A DNA stretch of 64,000 nt from Mesorhizobium amorphae (lineage in GTDB: Bacteria; Pseudomonadota; Alphaproteobacteria; Rhizobiales; Rhizobiaceae). The notes beneath the pieces are model-generated. The model saw only the letters and a program-made list of their open reading frames with translations, did not search any database and was not told where the DNA came from. This document shows positions 28,304-37,255 of this stretch, piece by piece; position 1 is the first letter of the stretch, and every line of letters starts with the position of its first letter. The DNA lies in assembly GCF_014843845.1 (NCBI RefSeq), contig NZ_JHQS01000012.1:1-64000 (forward strand). Direction: 5' to 3'. Position numbers and translations under genes: made by a program.

Positions 28304-29585
28304 CAAAGTCTCCGCTCAACGGTCCGCTGGCCTTCTGCCATGCCGGCCGGGCGGGAGTCTGGGGAGTTGGAATGGACTTTCCGCATGGCGATCGATCCGG
28401 CGTCGGCCCTCGCGCGGCGGCGAGCCCTGCCTCGCGCCGCAAGTCGTCGGCTCTGTCCGTCCTCTCCCAGGTGAACTCAGGTTCTTCGCGGCCGAAGTGC
28501 CCGTACGTGGCGGTCTTGCGGTAAATCGGGCGCAAGAGATCAAGCATCTTGATAATGCCCTTAGGTCTGAGATCGAACAGCTCAAGAATGAGCCGCTCGA
28601 TCCTTTCTTCCACGATCTTCGCGGTCCCGAAAGTGTTGACCAGGACAGAAACCGGAGCGGCCACACCGATCGCGTAGGCAAGCTGAACCTCGCAGACCTC
28701 CGCAAGTCCGCTAGCCACGATATTCTTCGCGACATACCGGGCCGCATAGGCAGCCGAGCGGTCAACCTTGGATGGGTCCTTGCCCGAAAAGGCGCCGCCG
28801 CCGTGACGCCCCATCCCACCGTAGGAATCGACGATGATCTTGCGTCCAGTGAGGCCGCAGTCGCCGCGCGGCCCACCGACCACGAACCGGCCGGTTGGAT
28901 TGACCAGGAACCTGGTCCCCGTCGTGTCCAAGTGGGGCGGCAAGACCGGCCTGATGATCTCCTCGATGACGCCTTCGCGGACTGTTTCTTGTGTGACCTC
29001 CTCCGCATGTTGCGTCGACAGGACTACGGTATCCAGCGCCACAGGGCGCAAACCTTCATAGCGGACGGACACTTGAGATTTTACGTCCGGACGCAGCCAG
29101 CTCAGCTGTCCCGCTTTGCGGACCTCTGCCTGTCTTTTCGTCAGACCGTGAGCGAGTTGGATCGGCAAGGGCATCAGTGTATCGGTCTCGCTGCATGCGA
29201 ACCCGAACATGAGGCCCTGATCCCCAGCTCCCTGGTCGAGATCCTGCCCTCGTCCCTCGTCAACGCCCTGGCTAATGTCGGGCGACTGCTCGGTGAGAGC
29301 CAGAACGACGGCGCAACGCCGACCATCAAAGCCGATCGCATCGTCATCGTATCCAATATCGACAATCGTATCGCGGGCAACTTGGCTGTAATCGATCTGC
29401 GCATCGCTGGTGATCTCGCCAGCCAGAACGACCATCCCTGTCTTCACCAACGCTTCGCACGCGACGCGCGCCTTCGGATCGGTGCGCAGGATCGCATCCA
29501 GGATGGCATCCGAGATGTTGTCCGCCATCTTATCTGGGTGTCCGGCGCCGACGGATTCGGAAGAGAATACGAACTGCCTGGTCAT
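28290..29585 (-). CDS. metK: S-adenosylmethionine synthetase
   Basis: 431 residues. MetK signatures are present: [18 protein letters not shown] at the N-terminus, [16 protein letters not shown], and the glycine-rich loop [19 protein letters not shown]. It makes SAM from ATP and methionine. The C-terminal 40 or so residues ([20 protein letters not shown] and on) are longer than in housekeeping MetK and look like acquired sequence. It is preceded by glyA (55-bp gap) and overlaps the adenosine kinase gene. As an accessory-region copy it probably duplicates a chromosomal gene and may serve a SAM-hungry process. Confidence 0.95.
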   Translation of the reverse strand: MTRQFVFSSESVGAGHPDKMADNISDAILDAILRTDPKARVACEALVKTGMVVLAGEITSDAQIDYSQVARDTIVDIGYDDDAIGFDGRRCAVVLALTEQSPDISQGVDEGRGQDLDQGAGDQGLMFGFACSETDTLMPLPIQLAHGLTKRQAEVRKAGQLSWLRPDVKSQVSVRYEGLRPVALDTVVLSTQHAEEVTQETVREGVIEEIIRPVLPPHLDTTGTRFLVNPTGRFVVGGPRGDCGLTGRKIIVDSYGGMGRHGGGAFSGKDPSKVDRSAAYAARYVAKNIVASGLAEVCEVQLAYAIGVAAPVSVLVNTFGTAKIVEERIERLILELFDLRPKGIIKMLDLLRPIYRKTATYGHFGREEPEFTWERTDRADDLRREAGLAAARGPTPDRSPCGKSIPTPQTPARPAWQKASGPLSGDFDAGL

Positions 29586-29640
29586 GGAATGCCCTCGCTT
29601 CGGGTGTTGGAGTTGTATGGGACGTTTTGATTAGCCTGCC

Positions 29641-30978
29641 TTACCTGTCGGCGATGCCAGGGACCTCGAACGCGGCGCAGAAGTCGGCAACGTCTCTTCG
29701 CACCCTGGCATGGACATCTGGGTCGTCGGGCTGGCTGCAGACCGAGTCAATGAAAGCGGCGATCTGCACCATTTCCGCCTCGCGCATTCCCACGGACGTC
29801 ACTGCTGGTGTCCCTAACCGGATGCCGCTTGTGAGCGCCGGATGCCGCGGGTCGCCCGGCACCATATTAAAGTTCGTAATGATGCCTGCTTCCGATAAGC
29901 GCTCGGCATAGGCTTTGCCTGACAGCGGCCGGTCCCGAAGATCAAGGATCAGCATGTGATTGTCAGTCCCCCCGGTGACCAGGTCATAACCTCGCTCCAG
30001 AAGCGCCTGGGCCAGAGCCTTGGCATTCCTGACGATCTGCTGACCGTAGACACGGAAGGACGGGCTCGCGGCTTCCTGCAAAGCGACAGCTAGCGCGGCG
30101 ATGATATTCATATGCGGTCCGCCCTGCAGGAGAGGGAACACCGCACGGTCTATACGTTTGGCGAGGTTGTGTTTGCTCTTCGGATGATAGAGCGCATGAT
30201 AGCGGTCTTCATTCCTTGACAAAATGAAGCCACCGCGGGGACCGCGTATCGACTTGTGAGAGGTGCTGCTGACGACATCGCAATGGCGCACGGGACTCGG
30301 ATGCGCACCTGCCACGATCAGGCCGCTGATGTGCGCAATGTCGGCCACCAGATAGGAGTTCACCTCCGAAGCGATTTCCGCCATTGCCGCGTAGTCAAAG
30401 ATACGCGGATAAGCAGTTCCGCCGACCCAAATGAGTTTCGGCCGTTCCCGCTTGGCCGTCTCGTGCAAGCGATGATAGTCAATTTGCTGCGTCTTTTCGT
30501 GGAGGCCATAGGGGACGCGCTTATAATCAGAGCCGGAGAAGTTGACGGCCCAACCATGAGTGAGATGACCGCCACCGGGGAGGGACAAGCCCATGACTTT
30601 ATCCCCGGGGCTCAAAAGCGCGCGATAGACAGCCTGATTGGCCGGCGAGCCGGAATAAGGCTGGACGTTGGCGTGTTCGCTGCCAAATAGCGCCTTCAAG
30701 CGCTCAATGGCGAGGTTCTCAAGCTCGTCGACGATCTCGTTTCCCGCGTAGTAGCGCGCGCCGGGGTACCCCTCGGCGTACTTGTTCGTAAAAATCGAGC
30801 CAGTCGCTTCCAGCACGGCCGAGGAGGCGAAGTTTTCGGAAGCGATCAGTTTGAGCGTCGTCCGCTCCTGCCGCTCTTGTCTTAGGAGCAGTTCGTGAAC
30901 GCGATAATCGACCGCGGCCAAGGGAGACCGTCCGAGGGTGTCGGGCAGCACGATCGCGCCGACGGCGGAGTTGTCCAT
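29641..30978 (-). CDS. glyA: serine hydroxymethyltransferase
   Basis: 445 residues. The pyridoxal-phosphate lysine lies in SSTSHKSIRGPRGGFI, where most SHMTs have [36 protein letters not shown] and GGHLTHG are typical. It converts serine and tetrahydrofolate to glycine and methylene-tetrahydrofolate, the source of methyl groups for MetE. It sits in an apparent operon after the ArsR-type gene (32-bp gap) and before metK. A truncated second copy lies at 43074-43525, and both share about 60 bp of upstream sequence. Confidence 0.95.
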   Translation of the reverse strand: MDNSAVGAIVLPDTLGRSPLAAVDYRVHELLLRQERQERTTLKLIASENFASSAVLEATGSIFTNKYAEGYPGARYYAGNEIVDELENLAIERLKALFGSEHANVQPYSGSPANQAVYRALLSPGDKVMGLSLPGGGHLTHGWAVNFSGSDYKRVPYGLHEKTQQIDYHRLHETAKRERPKLIWVGGTAYPRIFDYAAMAEIASEVNSYLVADIAHISGLIVAGAHPSPVRHCDVVSSTSHKSIRGPRGGFILSRNEDRYHALYHPKSKHNLAKRIDRAVFPLLQGGPHMNIIAALAVALQEAASPSFRVYGQQIVRNAKALAQALLERGYDLVTGGTDNHMLILDLRDRPLSGKAYAERLSEAGIITNFNMVPGDPRHPALTSGIRLGTPAVTSVGMREAEMVQIAAFIDSVCSQPDDPDVHARVRRDVADFCAAFEVPGIADR

Positions 30979-31010
30979 TGTATTTCGCGCTCCAATTGGA
31001 TTGATCTATT

Positions 31011-31361
31011 TCACGAGCAAGCAGGCGGTCCCTTCGACCGCGCGTCTTGTATCGCTTCGAGCCGTTGTAGGTCTCGTTTATGATAGCCATCGCCCTGGGG
31101 CAGGAGATCGACCAACAATTGAACCAGCCCGCCGTCCTTGCCTCCTGCTTTGAGATGGTACGAGGACCACGGACGTTGTTCGTTGCAGCAAAGAAAGTCG
31201 GCTCTGACGAGCAGCCGTACGTGTCGCACAACGTGCTCGCGACGCAGACCCAGGATCTCCGCTAGCTGGCAGACAGTTAGGTCCGCATGCGCGCAAAGGC
31301 CCAGGATTCGAAGGCGATCAAGATGCGCCGCCGTCCGTAGGCGACTGACCAGTGTCATCAT
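31011..31361 (-). CDS. ArsR-family winged-helix regulator
   Basis: 116 residues with an ArsR-type helix-turn-helix: LRILGLCAHADLTVCQLAEI, LGLRREHVVRHVRLLVRADF. Alphaproteobacterial SahR/ArsR-SAM regulators of the methionine cycle often have this HTH fused to a methyltransferase domain; here only the HTH half is present. Its position at the head of glyA-metK-adenosine kinase suggests it controls that operon. Its last 14 codons overlap a stretch of DNA homologous to the 3' end of thiD, so the C-terminus may be a recombination product. Confidence 0.75.
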   Translation of the reverse strand: MMTLVSRLRTAAHLDRLRILGLCAHADLTVCQLAEILGLRREHVVRHVRLLVRADFLCCNEQRPWSSYHLKAGGKDGGLVQLLVDLLPQGDGYHKRDLQRLEAIQDARSKGPPACS

Positions 31362-31939
31362 TGGCCAGCCTCAAGCCACATAGAAAGACTGGGCACTTGT
31401 CCTACTGACTTTGCCATTTGGAGTTCTCCGTAGATACTACAGCTTTCGCACGAATTATGTTTTTGCTTTCAAGCGAACAGATACTCACGCTGGTCGCGAG
31501 GGTACATGTTTGTTTTGTAAGCATGAATTGTTTAGAGCCGACGGTTGCGGCGTTCAAAGAACCAAGATGAGCGCTATTCTTGCCATTTCCTTCAAACCAG
31601 AGATTGCATGCTGTTCTTTGGTCGCGGCACCACGCGTCTTGACCCGCTAACCTCAGATGTTGCGATAAGCGTACCATTCACAGCGGTTTGGAGTTGCTAA
31701 GTGTCTATGAATTTCTTTGAAGGATCTGTTGCAACGCAGGCTCTTCTTCACTGATGTCATCACGCCCGCACGGCCAGCGAGCCGCCGATCGCGATCGCGT
31801 TCGCCTTCCGCTGCCTTCATCGGCCGAACCATGTCGGCGAGGAACGAACCCTCCGTAAATAGCTTGTCGCGGAAACAGGTTCATAGCCGCGCGATGCCGC
31901 TCATGGCCGCCTGGCTCAATTTGATGCTGCGTGCTTGGT
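31362..31939. other. intergenic region upstream of the nod box
   Basis: No recognised gene on either strand. It must hold the promoter of the ArsR-glyA-metK operon (leftward). A plus-strand frame MNFFEGSVATQALLH from 31708 stops after 15 codons. I found no acceptable sigma-54 element for the leftward operon. Confidence 0.4.
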
Positions 31940-31986
31940 ATCCACAGTGTGGATGGGCTGCATCAAAAAAATCGATTTGGCGGATC
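31940..31986 (+). promoter_or_regulatory. nod box (NodD-binding promoter), rightward
   Basis: The 47-bp site starts ATCCACAGTGTGGATG, continues ATCAAAAAAATCG, and ends ATTTGGCGGATCT. Against the nod-box consensus (ATCCAY-N2-YRYRRATG, ATC-N-AAACAATC-R, ATTTTACCAATCY) nearly all fixed positions match; the differences are C to A in the AAACAATC core and four changes in the last block. Orientation predicts rightward, flavonoid/NodD-dependent transcription. No nod gene follows; the next gene is a truncated DUF1796 gene about 750 bp away. Confidence 0.8.
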
Positions 31987-32740
31987 TTTCGAAATGCGCC
32001 ATTCAAAAAAACGAGACCACGGGCATCGACCCGAATTTTGCCAGCGGGCACGATTTGGGTGGGAACCCTTAGCTATCGCGACATCTGACGGCGTTTGCGG
32101 CGATGAGTGATTGTGACTTACCAAGCTGGACGTGTCTTGAGGCAGGACACAAATTATCGACTGTTGAATCGGGGCATTAGTCCTGGACGATCCGTCGCAG
32201 CTCGCCAGGAATCCGTTCGAGCCGGTGCGTCAAGGACTCGGCGCATATCACATGGATAGTCTCCGACGCGGCCATCCGGGCGCGGGTGCTTGCGCCAGGT
32301 GGCATCTGGTTTTCGGATCGGCGCGCGATACCACTTGCCGGCACTGGAGTCGCGCCGCTGGTGCCGAGACGGTCATGCCCGTGCCGAACCAGACGTTGAT
32401 TGAGGGCGAGCGTCCGCGGTGCCGGGGGGTGAATCGATCAGCCAAGACTGCTCGCCCGCTTCTGGAGTCCGATTCGGCTTTCGGACGACGCGAATTGCCG
32501 GCGATAGCATCAACTGCACGCATGACGGGGCGATCGCCCTGTTGATGACGGCGGCTCATCTTTTGCATTGAGCAGGAGAAGCGGAGCAACAAGCTGCGAT
32601 ATCAAGCCATCGGCAATCTCGACGCAATTGGTGGCCCACCATCCACGCTGCGTGGAGGGTGATGTTTGCTTTGGAATACAAGGCTTACCAGCGCCGTTCT
32701 CCTTTTTTCATTCTGATTAGACAGCATGAGGACCGGAACA
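31987..32740. other. region downstream of the nod box without a recognised gene
   Basis: About 750 bp that should be transcribed from the nod box. A 38-codon frame (from 31993) and a frame at 32225-32545 have no known motif, and no nodA, nodS, nodZ, nolL or similar could be recognised on either strand. The original nod-regulated gene may have been lost. Confidence 0.45.
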
Positions 32741-33154
32741 ATGTCTTACGAAGCGATCTTTAGCCTTGGATCGGACTGCACCCCTGCCAACCAAATTAGA
32801 CGATATTTCAAAGGGCGCCCGAGTAGCTGCTTTGATTGGCTTGTGACGCCTGTAGCCTCCATCGAACGAATATTGGCGGACGATGGATCACATTTTGGGC
32901 TTCGTGTATCAGCGTGCTTCAATGGTACGACTGCTCTTTGCGAGAATTACGGGATTATCTACCATCATGAGTTCGAGAGGAAAAAGTCCAACGCAGTGAT
33001 TTTTACGCCGGAGTCTTTACAATCTTGTCGTGATAAGCTGATTTACAAATACAACAAGGTGCTTGATATAGCTAGGACGCGCAAAACGTTGTTTGTGCGC
33101 TATACCGCTCAATCGGACGCCGAGATTCAGCTTCTCATTCAATGGCTAGAATGA
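32741..33154 (+). CDS. DUF1796-type putative cysteine-peptidase-like protein, truncated
   Basis: 137 residues from the ATG at 32741. MSYEAIFSLGSDCTPANQIR, then SSCFDWLVTPVASI, ENYGIIYHHEFER and TLFVRYTAQSDAEIQLL match the DUF1796 family of putative papain-like cysteine peptidases (about 200 residues). The frame ends abruptly 9 bp inside the 3' end of the convergent porin gene, so the C-terminal third seems lost. It is the first recognisable gene downstream of the orphan nod box on the same strand. Activity is doubtful if the catalytic histidine lay in the missing part. Confidence 0.65.
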   Translation: MSYEAIFSLGSDCTPANQIRRYFKGRPSSCFDWLVTPVASIERILADDGSHFGLRVSACFNGTTALCENYGIIYHHEFERKKSNAVIFTPESLQSCRDKLIYKYNKVLDIARTRKTLFVRYTAQSDAEIQLLIQWLE

Positions 33155-34312
33155 GCTTTGGAAACGGAGGATGCCGCCGACGCTGTTCTTTTTGTCGGCG
33201 TCAGTCCAGTTTGCGTTGGAAGGGCCGACCATGCCGACGCCGAAGTTGCCATAGTGGTCATAGTCGACTTCGACTATAACCGTGAAACCTGGGGCGACCG
33301 TATAGGCGACGTTTGTAGCCAGACCATAGTTCTTGAGCTGATCACCCGAGACCTGAAGGTTGAACGAAGTTGTCTCGTTGAACTTGTAAGTAGCGCCGAC
33401 CCATAAAGCCCAGTTGCCGCCCCAAATTTTGTAGAAGCCGCGACCATGAGCGTCGATTGCTTTGGTCGAGTCATCGTTTAGCTTGCCGTTGGAGCCGTAG
33501 CCGAACATCCCGAATAGCGACAGTTCGTGGGTGACATCGAAGTCGACGCGGACCTTGCCGGCCACCGATTCATAGTTGCTATCATAAGCGACAACACCGG
33601 TGATCGCGCCCCAGCCTTGCGTGTATTTAACGCCGCCCACGACGTGCGGAACATAGCTGTTGATAGTGCCGACCACGCCCGAGCCCTCTTCGAGTGAAGC
33701 CAAAGCCGAAAAGCCGTTACCCGCGTCAAAGTAGTACTGAACCACATTGGTATCGAAGTCGCCGTACGGAACAGCCATCTGATTGAGGATGTTGCCAGGG
33801 TAGCCAATAAACGTGTCGAAGGCCGACCAGTCCTTACCAACTCGGAGGCCACCAAGCTGAAGCCAGGCGAAAGTCAACTTGATGCCACTGTTGAAGGCAT
33901 AGTTCTGAGGACTGTCCAGACCCGAGTAAGCGTTGCGGTTACCGAAGTTCATGCCGGTTTCGGTATAGGTTTTCAAAGTGCCGAGTTCGGTCTCCTGGCC
34001 TGTCCAAGTTTTCAACGTGAAGCGCGTGTTGTTTCGCCATGTGCCCTGATCCTCGCCAGTCCTCACATCGGAGGTTCTTGCGCCGTCATATGATCTGACA
34101 TCGCCGAGGCCGATGTCGTAACGGACGTAGCCGCCGATACGCACGCAGCTCTCGGTGCCACGAATATAGAAATAGCCCGAACCGTAGACGTCGCAGATCT
34201 TGACATATTCGGTCGGTTCCGGCTCGGCGGCCGTCACCGCGTCGGCGGCGCGAGCACCGGAGACTGCGATCAGGGCCGCAGCTGAGTCGAGAAGAATGCT
34301 CGTGATGTTCAT
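33146..34312 (-). CDS. Omp2b-type alphaproteobacterial porin
   Basis: 388 residues from the ATG at 34312 (GGAG 7 nt upstream). It has a signal peptide (MNITSILLDSAAALIAVSGA-RA), then the typical early block YVKICDVYGSGYFYIRGTES followed by CVRIGGYVRYDIGLGD with two cysteines, and ends in GGILRFQSSF with the C-terminal aromatic residue needed for outer-membrane assembly. It forms general diffusion channels in the outer membrane. The 3' end overlaps the truncated DUF1796 gene by 9 bp. Codon usage and the intact frame suggest it is functional. Confidence 0.92.
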   Translation of the reverse strand: MNITSILLDSAAALIAVSGARAADAVTAAEPEPTEYVKICDVYGSGYFYIRGTESCVRIGGYVRYDIGLGDVRSYDGARTSDVRTGEDQGTWRNNTRFTLKTWTGQETELGTLKTYTETGMNFGNRNAYSGLDSPQNYAFNSGIKLTFAWLQLGGLRVGKDWSAFDTFIGYPGNILNQMAVPYGDFDTNVVQYYFDAGNGFSALASLEEGSGVVGTINSYVPHVVGGVKYTQGWGAITGVVAYDSNYESVAGKVRVDFDVTHELSLFGMFGYGSNGKLNDDSTKAIDAHGRGFYKIWGGNWALWVGATYKFNETTSFNLQVSGDQLKNYGLATNVAYTVAPGFTVIVEVDYDHYGNFGVGMVGPSNANWTDADKKNSVGGILRFQSSF

Positions 34313-35399
34313 TCTTGATCTCCGTTCAAAGATTAAAAAGGGCGGGAAGAACGTCAAAGAACGACAATTGTTCAAGAACAAAGTTGACGAAGCTAACGTA
34401 AGATTTTTGACATCTGTCCTATTTGTGTCTGAACGAAGATTGGTTTCTGCAGTACTGGGCATTCGTACGGTTAGGTGAATTGTAGAATTTATACATGACC
34501 TGGAGCACTAGAGAGCCGACCTGAGTTAGGCTCAAAGAAGCGCAACATGACTGCAGCTCTTATGCCTCGACTCGCTGCGCCTCGACGCAGCTCTTCAGCT
34601 AAAGTCTTCGGTTGCCTCGGGGGAATTCAGCACTTCTGAGCCAATCTCCATGGTCATCTCCGCTAGTTCTGGGTAGACCGTCACAACGGCTTCCAAAGTT
34701 GACTGTGCAAATGACGTGCCATCCCAAGACGTAGCTGCGCGCTGACCCCCAAGTTGGCCGGCGCACTTTGGTCGCGCTTCATTCTTTTTGGCTTTGAGGG
34801 TCAAGCTGAACACGAAAAGCAAACGTTTGGGATGTGGTTCGTCTGTTCGATACGCGACAATTTCGTTCAATGGCGACAGCTTTTGTTTGCTATGAAACCT
34901 CGAGATTGAGACATCTTGCGGCGGCACCGTCTCGGTACGTCAGGCGAGATGCCCCACTGACGCCGACATAATAGTCACGAGCGAGGTCGGGCATGCGGCT
35001 CTTGGAGCATGGCCCAGGCCGTAAGCGTCATCGTTAGGGCGGAGGGCCACGCCTCGGTCGTGGCGAAGCTGGTCGTGATCCCAGGCGCCAGCTTGCCAAT
35101 CAGATCCGGACAAAGTGATTTTCGCAAGGCTGAGAAGATCGACACGGGCAAACCGAAGCGAGGACGCCTCGGAGAGGTTGACGTGGCCGATCTGGGAAGT
35201 ATCCCGTGTCCGGAGGGGAAGCCCGTGCTACGTATTTTCCGAAGTTGAAGCTGGCTGTCGTCGCGGTTTTTCCGGCCTATCGGCAGTAGGCGGACCTTCC
35301 TTTCTGGCCCTGACAAACTCTCGGTCGCCCGGATGGCAAGGGTGGAAAGGATGCGGTGCTGAAGCGACCGATGGATCCCCAGAGCCTTCCGGCTTTGGC
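34313..35399. other. intergenic region, porin to pseudoazurin
   Basis: About 1.1 kb. Frames at 34595-34927 (minus) and 35009-35248 (plus) have no recognised family. The first 150 bp should contain the porin promoter. I saw no repeats or IS ends. Confidence 0.4.
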
Positions 35400-35434
35400 G
35401 AAGGCCGGACGGACCTCTTGGTCGTCCGGCCTTC
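35400..35434 (-). terminator. hairpin terminator after the pseudoazurin gene
   Basis: GAAGGCCGGACG and CGTCCGGCCTTC form a perfect 12-bp stem around an 11-nt loop, 9 bp after the pseudoazurin stop codon (leftward). No T tract follows. Confidence 0.65.
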
Positions 35435-35442
35435 GGCTGGGA

Positions 35443-35886
35443 TCAGTTCGCCTTCGTCACCTGGCTGAACAGGTCAGGGAATACGGTCCTGGCCTTGCCG
35501 ACCTGCTTGACGGCCTGCGCCGCGTCGAGGTTCACGGGCTTGCCGATCACGATCAGCGCCACCATGCCCAGACCGTAATGCGGATTGCATTTCACGCCGT
35601 AGACGCCCTCTTGCGTCAGGGTCACGGTGATCGTTTCACCAACCTTGCCCTTGAACTCCTGGGCGCCGTCGGGGATCATTCCCTGGATGGTTTCGACATT
35701 GTGGGTCTTGTCGCCAGGCACAAACTTGACCGTGTCGCCCAGTGCCGCCTTGATGAAATTGGGCTGGAAGACCATGGAACCCTTGTCTCCCTTTGTCAGC
35801 AACTGGACAATGTGTTCCTCGGCATTTGCGGCGCCGGCAAGAGCGAGCAGGGCGGCGGCGGCGGCGGTAATCAGGCGAAGTTTCAT
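35443..35886 (-). CDS. pseudoazurin (blue copper protein)
   Basis: 147 residues from the ATG at 35886, preceded by AAGGA. The signal peptide MKLRLITAAAAALLALAGAA is followed by the cupredoxin domain. Copper ligands are visible: His in KTHNVETI, then Cys, His and Met in GVKCNPHYGLGM. Pseudoazurin is a periplasmic electron carrier that donates to copper nitrite reductase and to di-heme peroxidases. A perfect NnrR-type palindrome lies 73 bp upstream and a broken Crp/Fnr gene next to it, which suggests a piece of a denitrification locus. No nirK is visible in the window. Confidence 0.92.
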   Translation of the reverse strand: MKLRLITAAAAALLALAGAANAEEHIVQLLTKGDKGSMVFQPNFIKAALGDTVKFVPGDKTHNVETIQGMIPDGAQEFKGKVGETITVTLTQEGVYGVKCNPHYGLGMVALIVIGKPVNLDAAQAVKQVGKARTVFPDLFSQVTKAN

Positions 35887-35958
35887 GGGAAAGTCCTTTC
35901 TTGAGTGCGTCACGGCTTCAACCGTTGCAACTTTCTAGCCACGGCGCGGGCTAGCGAT

Positions 35959-35972
35959 TTGCGCTGGCGCAA
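35959..35972. promoter_or_regulatory. NnrR-type palindrome upstream of the pseudoazurin gene
   Basis: TTGCGCTGGCGCAA is a perfect TTGCG-N4-CGCAA palindrome, the variant of the Crp/Fnr box recognised by NO-responsive NnrR proteins. It is centred about 80 bp upstream of the start codon. Confidence 0.65.
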
Positions 35973-36018
35973 CTGATGCGCGAAATATAGCTGGGCCGCC
36001 TGGCGCCGCTGTGGAGTC

Positions 36019-36225
36019 ATGAGGCAGCGAGGAGCTAAGTTGCCGCTTGACCGCTCGGTTATCGCGCGACTGTCGCTGTTCGGGGGCCTGAACTCGGCGG
36101 AACTCGACAGCGTTCTCAAGGACCCCCGTCCGTACGGTTTGCGAAGGAGTCGCCGATCTTCGAGCGGGAGTCCGAGGCGCGCTAATTCTATGTGCTGCTT
36201 GCAGGGCATGTCGTGCTGAGCATGT
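36019..36225 (+). pseudogene. Crp/Fnr-family (NnrR-like) regulator, N-terminal remnant
   Basis: The first frame reads LDRSVIARLSLFGGLNSAEL then DSVLKD. After a shift near 36130 the next frame reads RFAKESPIFERESEAR, then a TAA stop, then FYVLLAGHVVL. These are the first strands of a Crp/Fnr sensor domain (LFxGLxxxELDxVL). One frameshift, one stop codon and loss of the DNA-binding half make it a pseudogene. It is divergent from the pseudoazurin gene, next to the NnrR-type site. Confidence 0.65.
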
Positions 36226-36354
36226 GTCCAGCGAGCTCCGACTGCGTCAGCATGGAATGGCTGCTTGCAGCCCATTCTGTAACATTCCATCGGACAAAGG
36301 AGGGGTATGAAAGGGGCCGCGCTTAAGATCGGAAGAGGATGCAGAGGAGACACA

Positions 36355-36651
36355 ATGAAAATCGCAGCACTCGCAGCGGCGGTGATGGTCGCCACGACCT
36401 CGGCCCAAGCTTGCGACCATGCGATAGTTCCTTCCAACTGGAAATCGTGCGCAATAGGACCACTAAGCGAAAACGGTGGAAAAGCTGATTGGGCTGCGAT
36501 TCCCGCATGGACTATGAATCCAGCTATCCGGCCATATTTTCTTGATGATCCTCGGTTGCTGGCTAACCATGGTCTATGCAACACGAAATATCACCGCGTC
36601 ACTTTATGTCTCCCAGGATGGCAAGAGAGCTGGGATAAAGACGCGTGTTGA
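36355..36651 (+). CDS. small secreted cysteine-containing protein
   Basis: 98 residues with a signal peptide (MKIAALAAAVMVATTSAQA) and a clear ribosome binding site (GAGGAGA). The mature part contains four cysteines (CDHAIV, WKSCAIG, HGLCNTK, VTLCLPGW) plus a C-terminal Cys, suggesting disulfides in the periplasm. I do not recognise a family. It stands alone. Confidence 0.55.
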   Translation: MKIAALAAAVMVATTSAQACDHAIVPSNWKSCAIGPLSENGGKADWAAIPAWTMNPAIRPYFLDDPRLLANHGLCNTKYHRVTLCLPGWQESWDKDAC

Positions 36652-37255
36652 GTATCTGATTTGAGGCGGGTTCCAGGCGCAACGCTGATAAGGCTGGCTT
36701 GTCTTAAATTCTTAAACAGGCGCTGCATCATTAATTCTTGGCCGAAGCTCCTCCGGTCAGGAAGCGAAATTCTGTAGTGCGGTCACAACAAGATCAAGAT
36801 CAGTGCACACGTCCATTCGGAACTTCAAAATGGCGCTGGTGGCGCCTCAGGACGCTCACGGACGCGCCGGCCAATGCCGAGCTGGGGACGATTCGCGCCT
36901 GATTTGAGGGCGCGCTCGCGAGCGGCTTTGCTACCGCCGAGCTACACCACCTATGAGGATGCGACCCCAGTCGCTGCTTTTGATTGCGAGGCGATACCGC
37001 CCCCCCGGTCATATGCTTCGTCCCACATGCGACCAAACACGCCGGCACTCATCATCCCAAAGCGCCTCGTCAATCTCGTCGGAATGGATCGCTCATGCCA
37101 GCCGGTGACTGCCCCGACCGTGGGCGACCGAAAGCCTTGCGAATAAGCTGTGACGCGGATGGCAGGCGCATATTTGTCTCCTTTTCGGGCACTTTTCTGC
37201 GGACCGCCACAGCATCCTTTATCGGCTGTTCAAACTACCCCAGGAAGGATTTCTG
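36652..37255. other. intergenic region, no recognised gene
   Basis: About 600 bp with only short frames (for example 36874-37146, plus strand) that match nothing I recognise. Confidence 0.4.

Noticed and set aside
27224..28474. 416-codon plus-strand frame
   Set aside because: Antisense shadow of the PfkB-family kinase, with high Arg/Gly/Ala and no known motif.
30661..30684. TGGCGTGTTCGCTGCC as a sigma-54 promoter
   Set aside because: It lies inside glyA on the antisense strand with no gene following, and the -12 block is poor.
31350..31380. GG-N10-GC pair directly before the ArsR gene
   Set aside because: The -24 and -12 blocks match weakly and the -12 end would almost touch the start codon.
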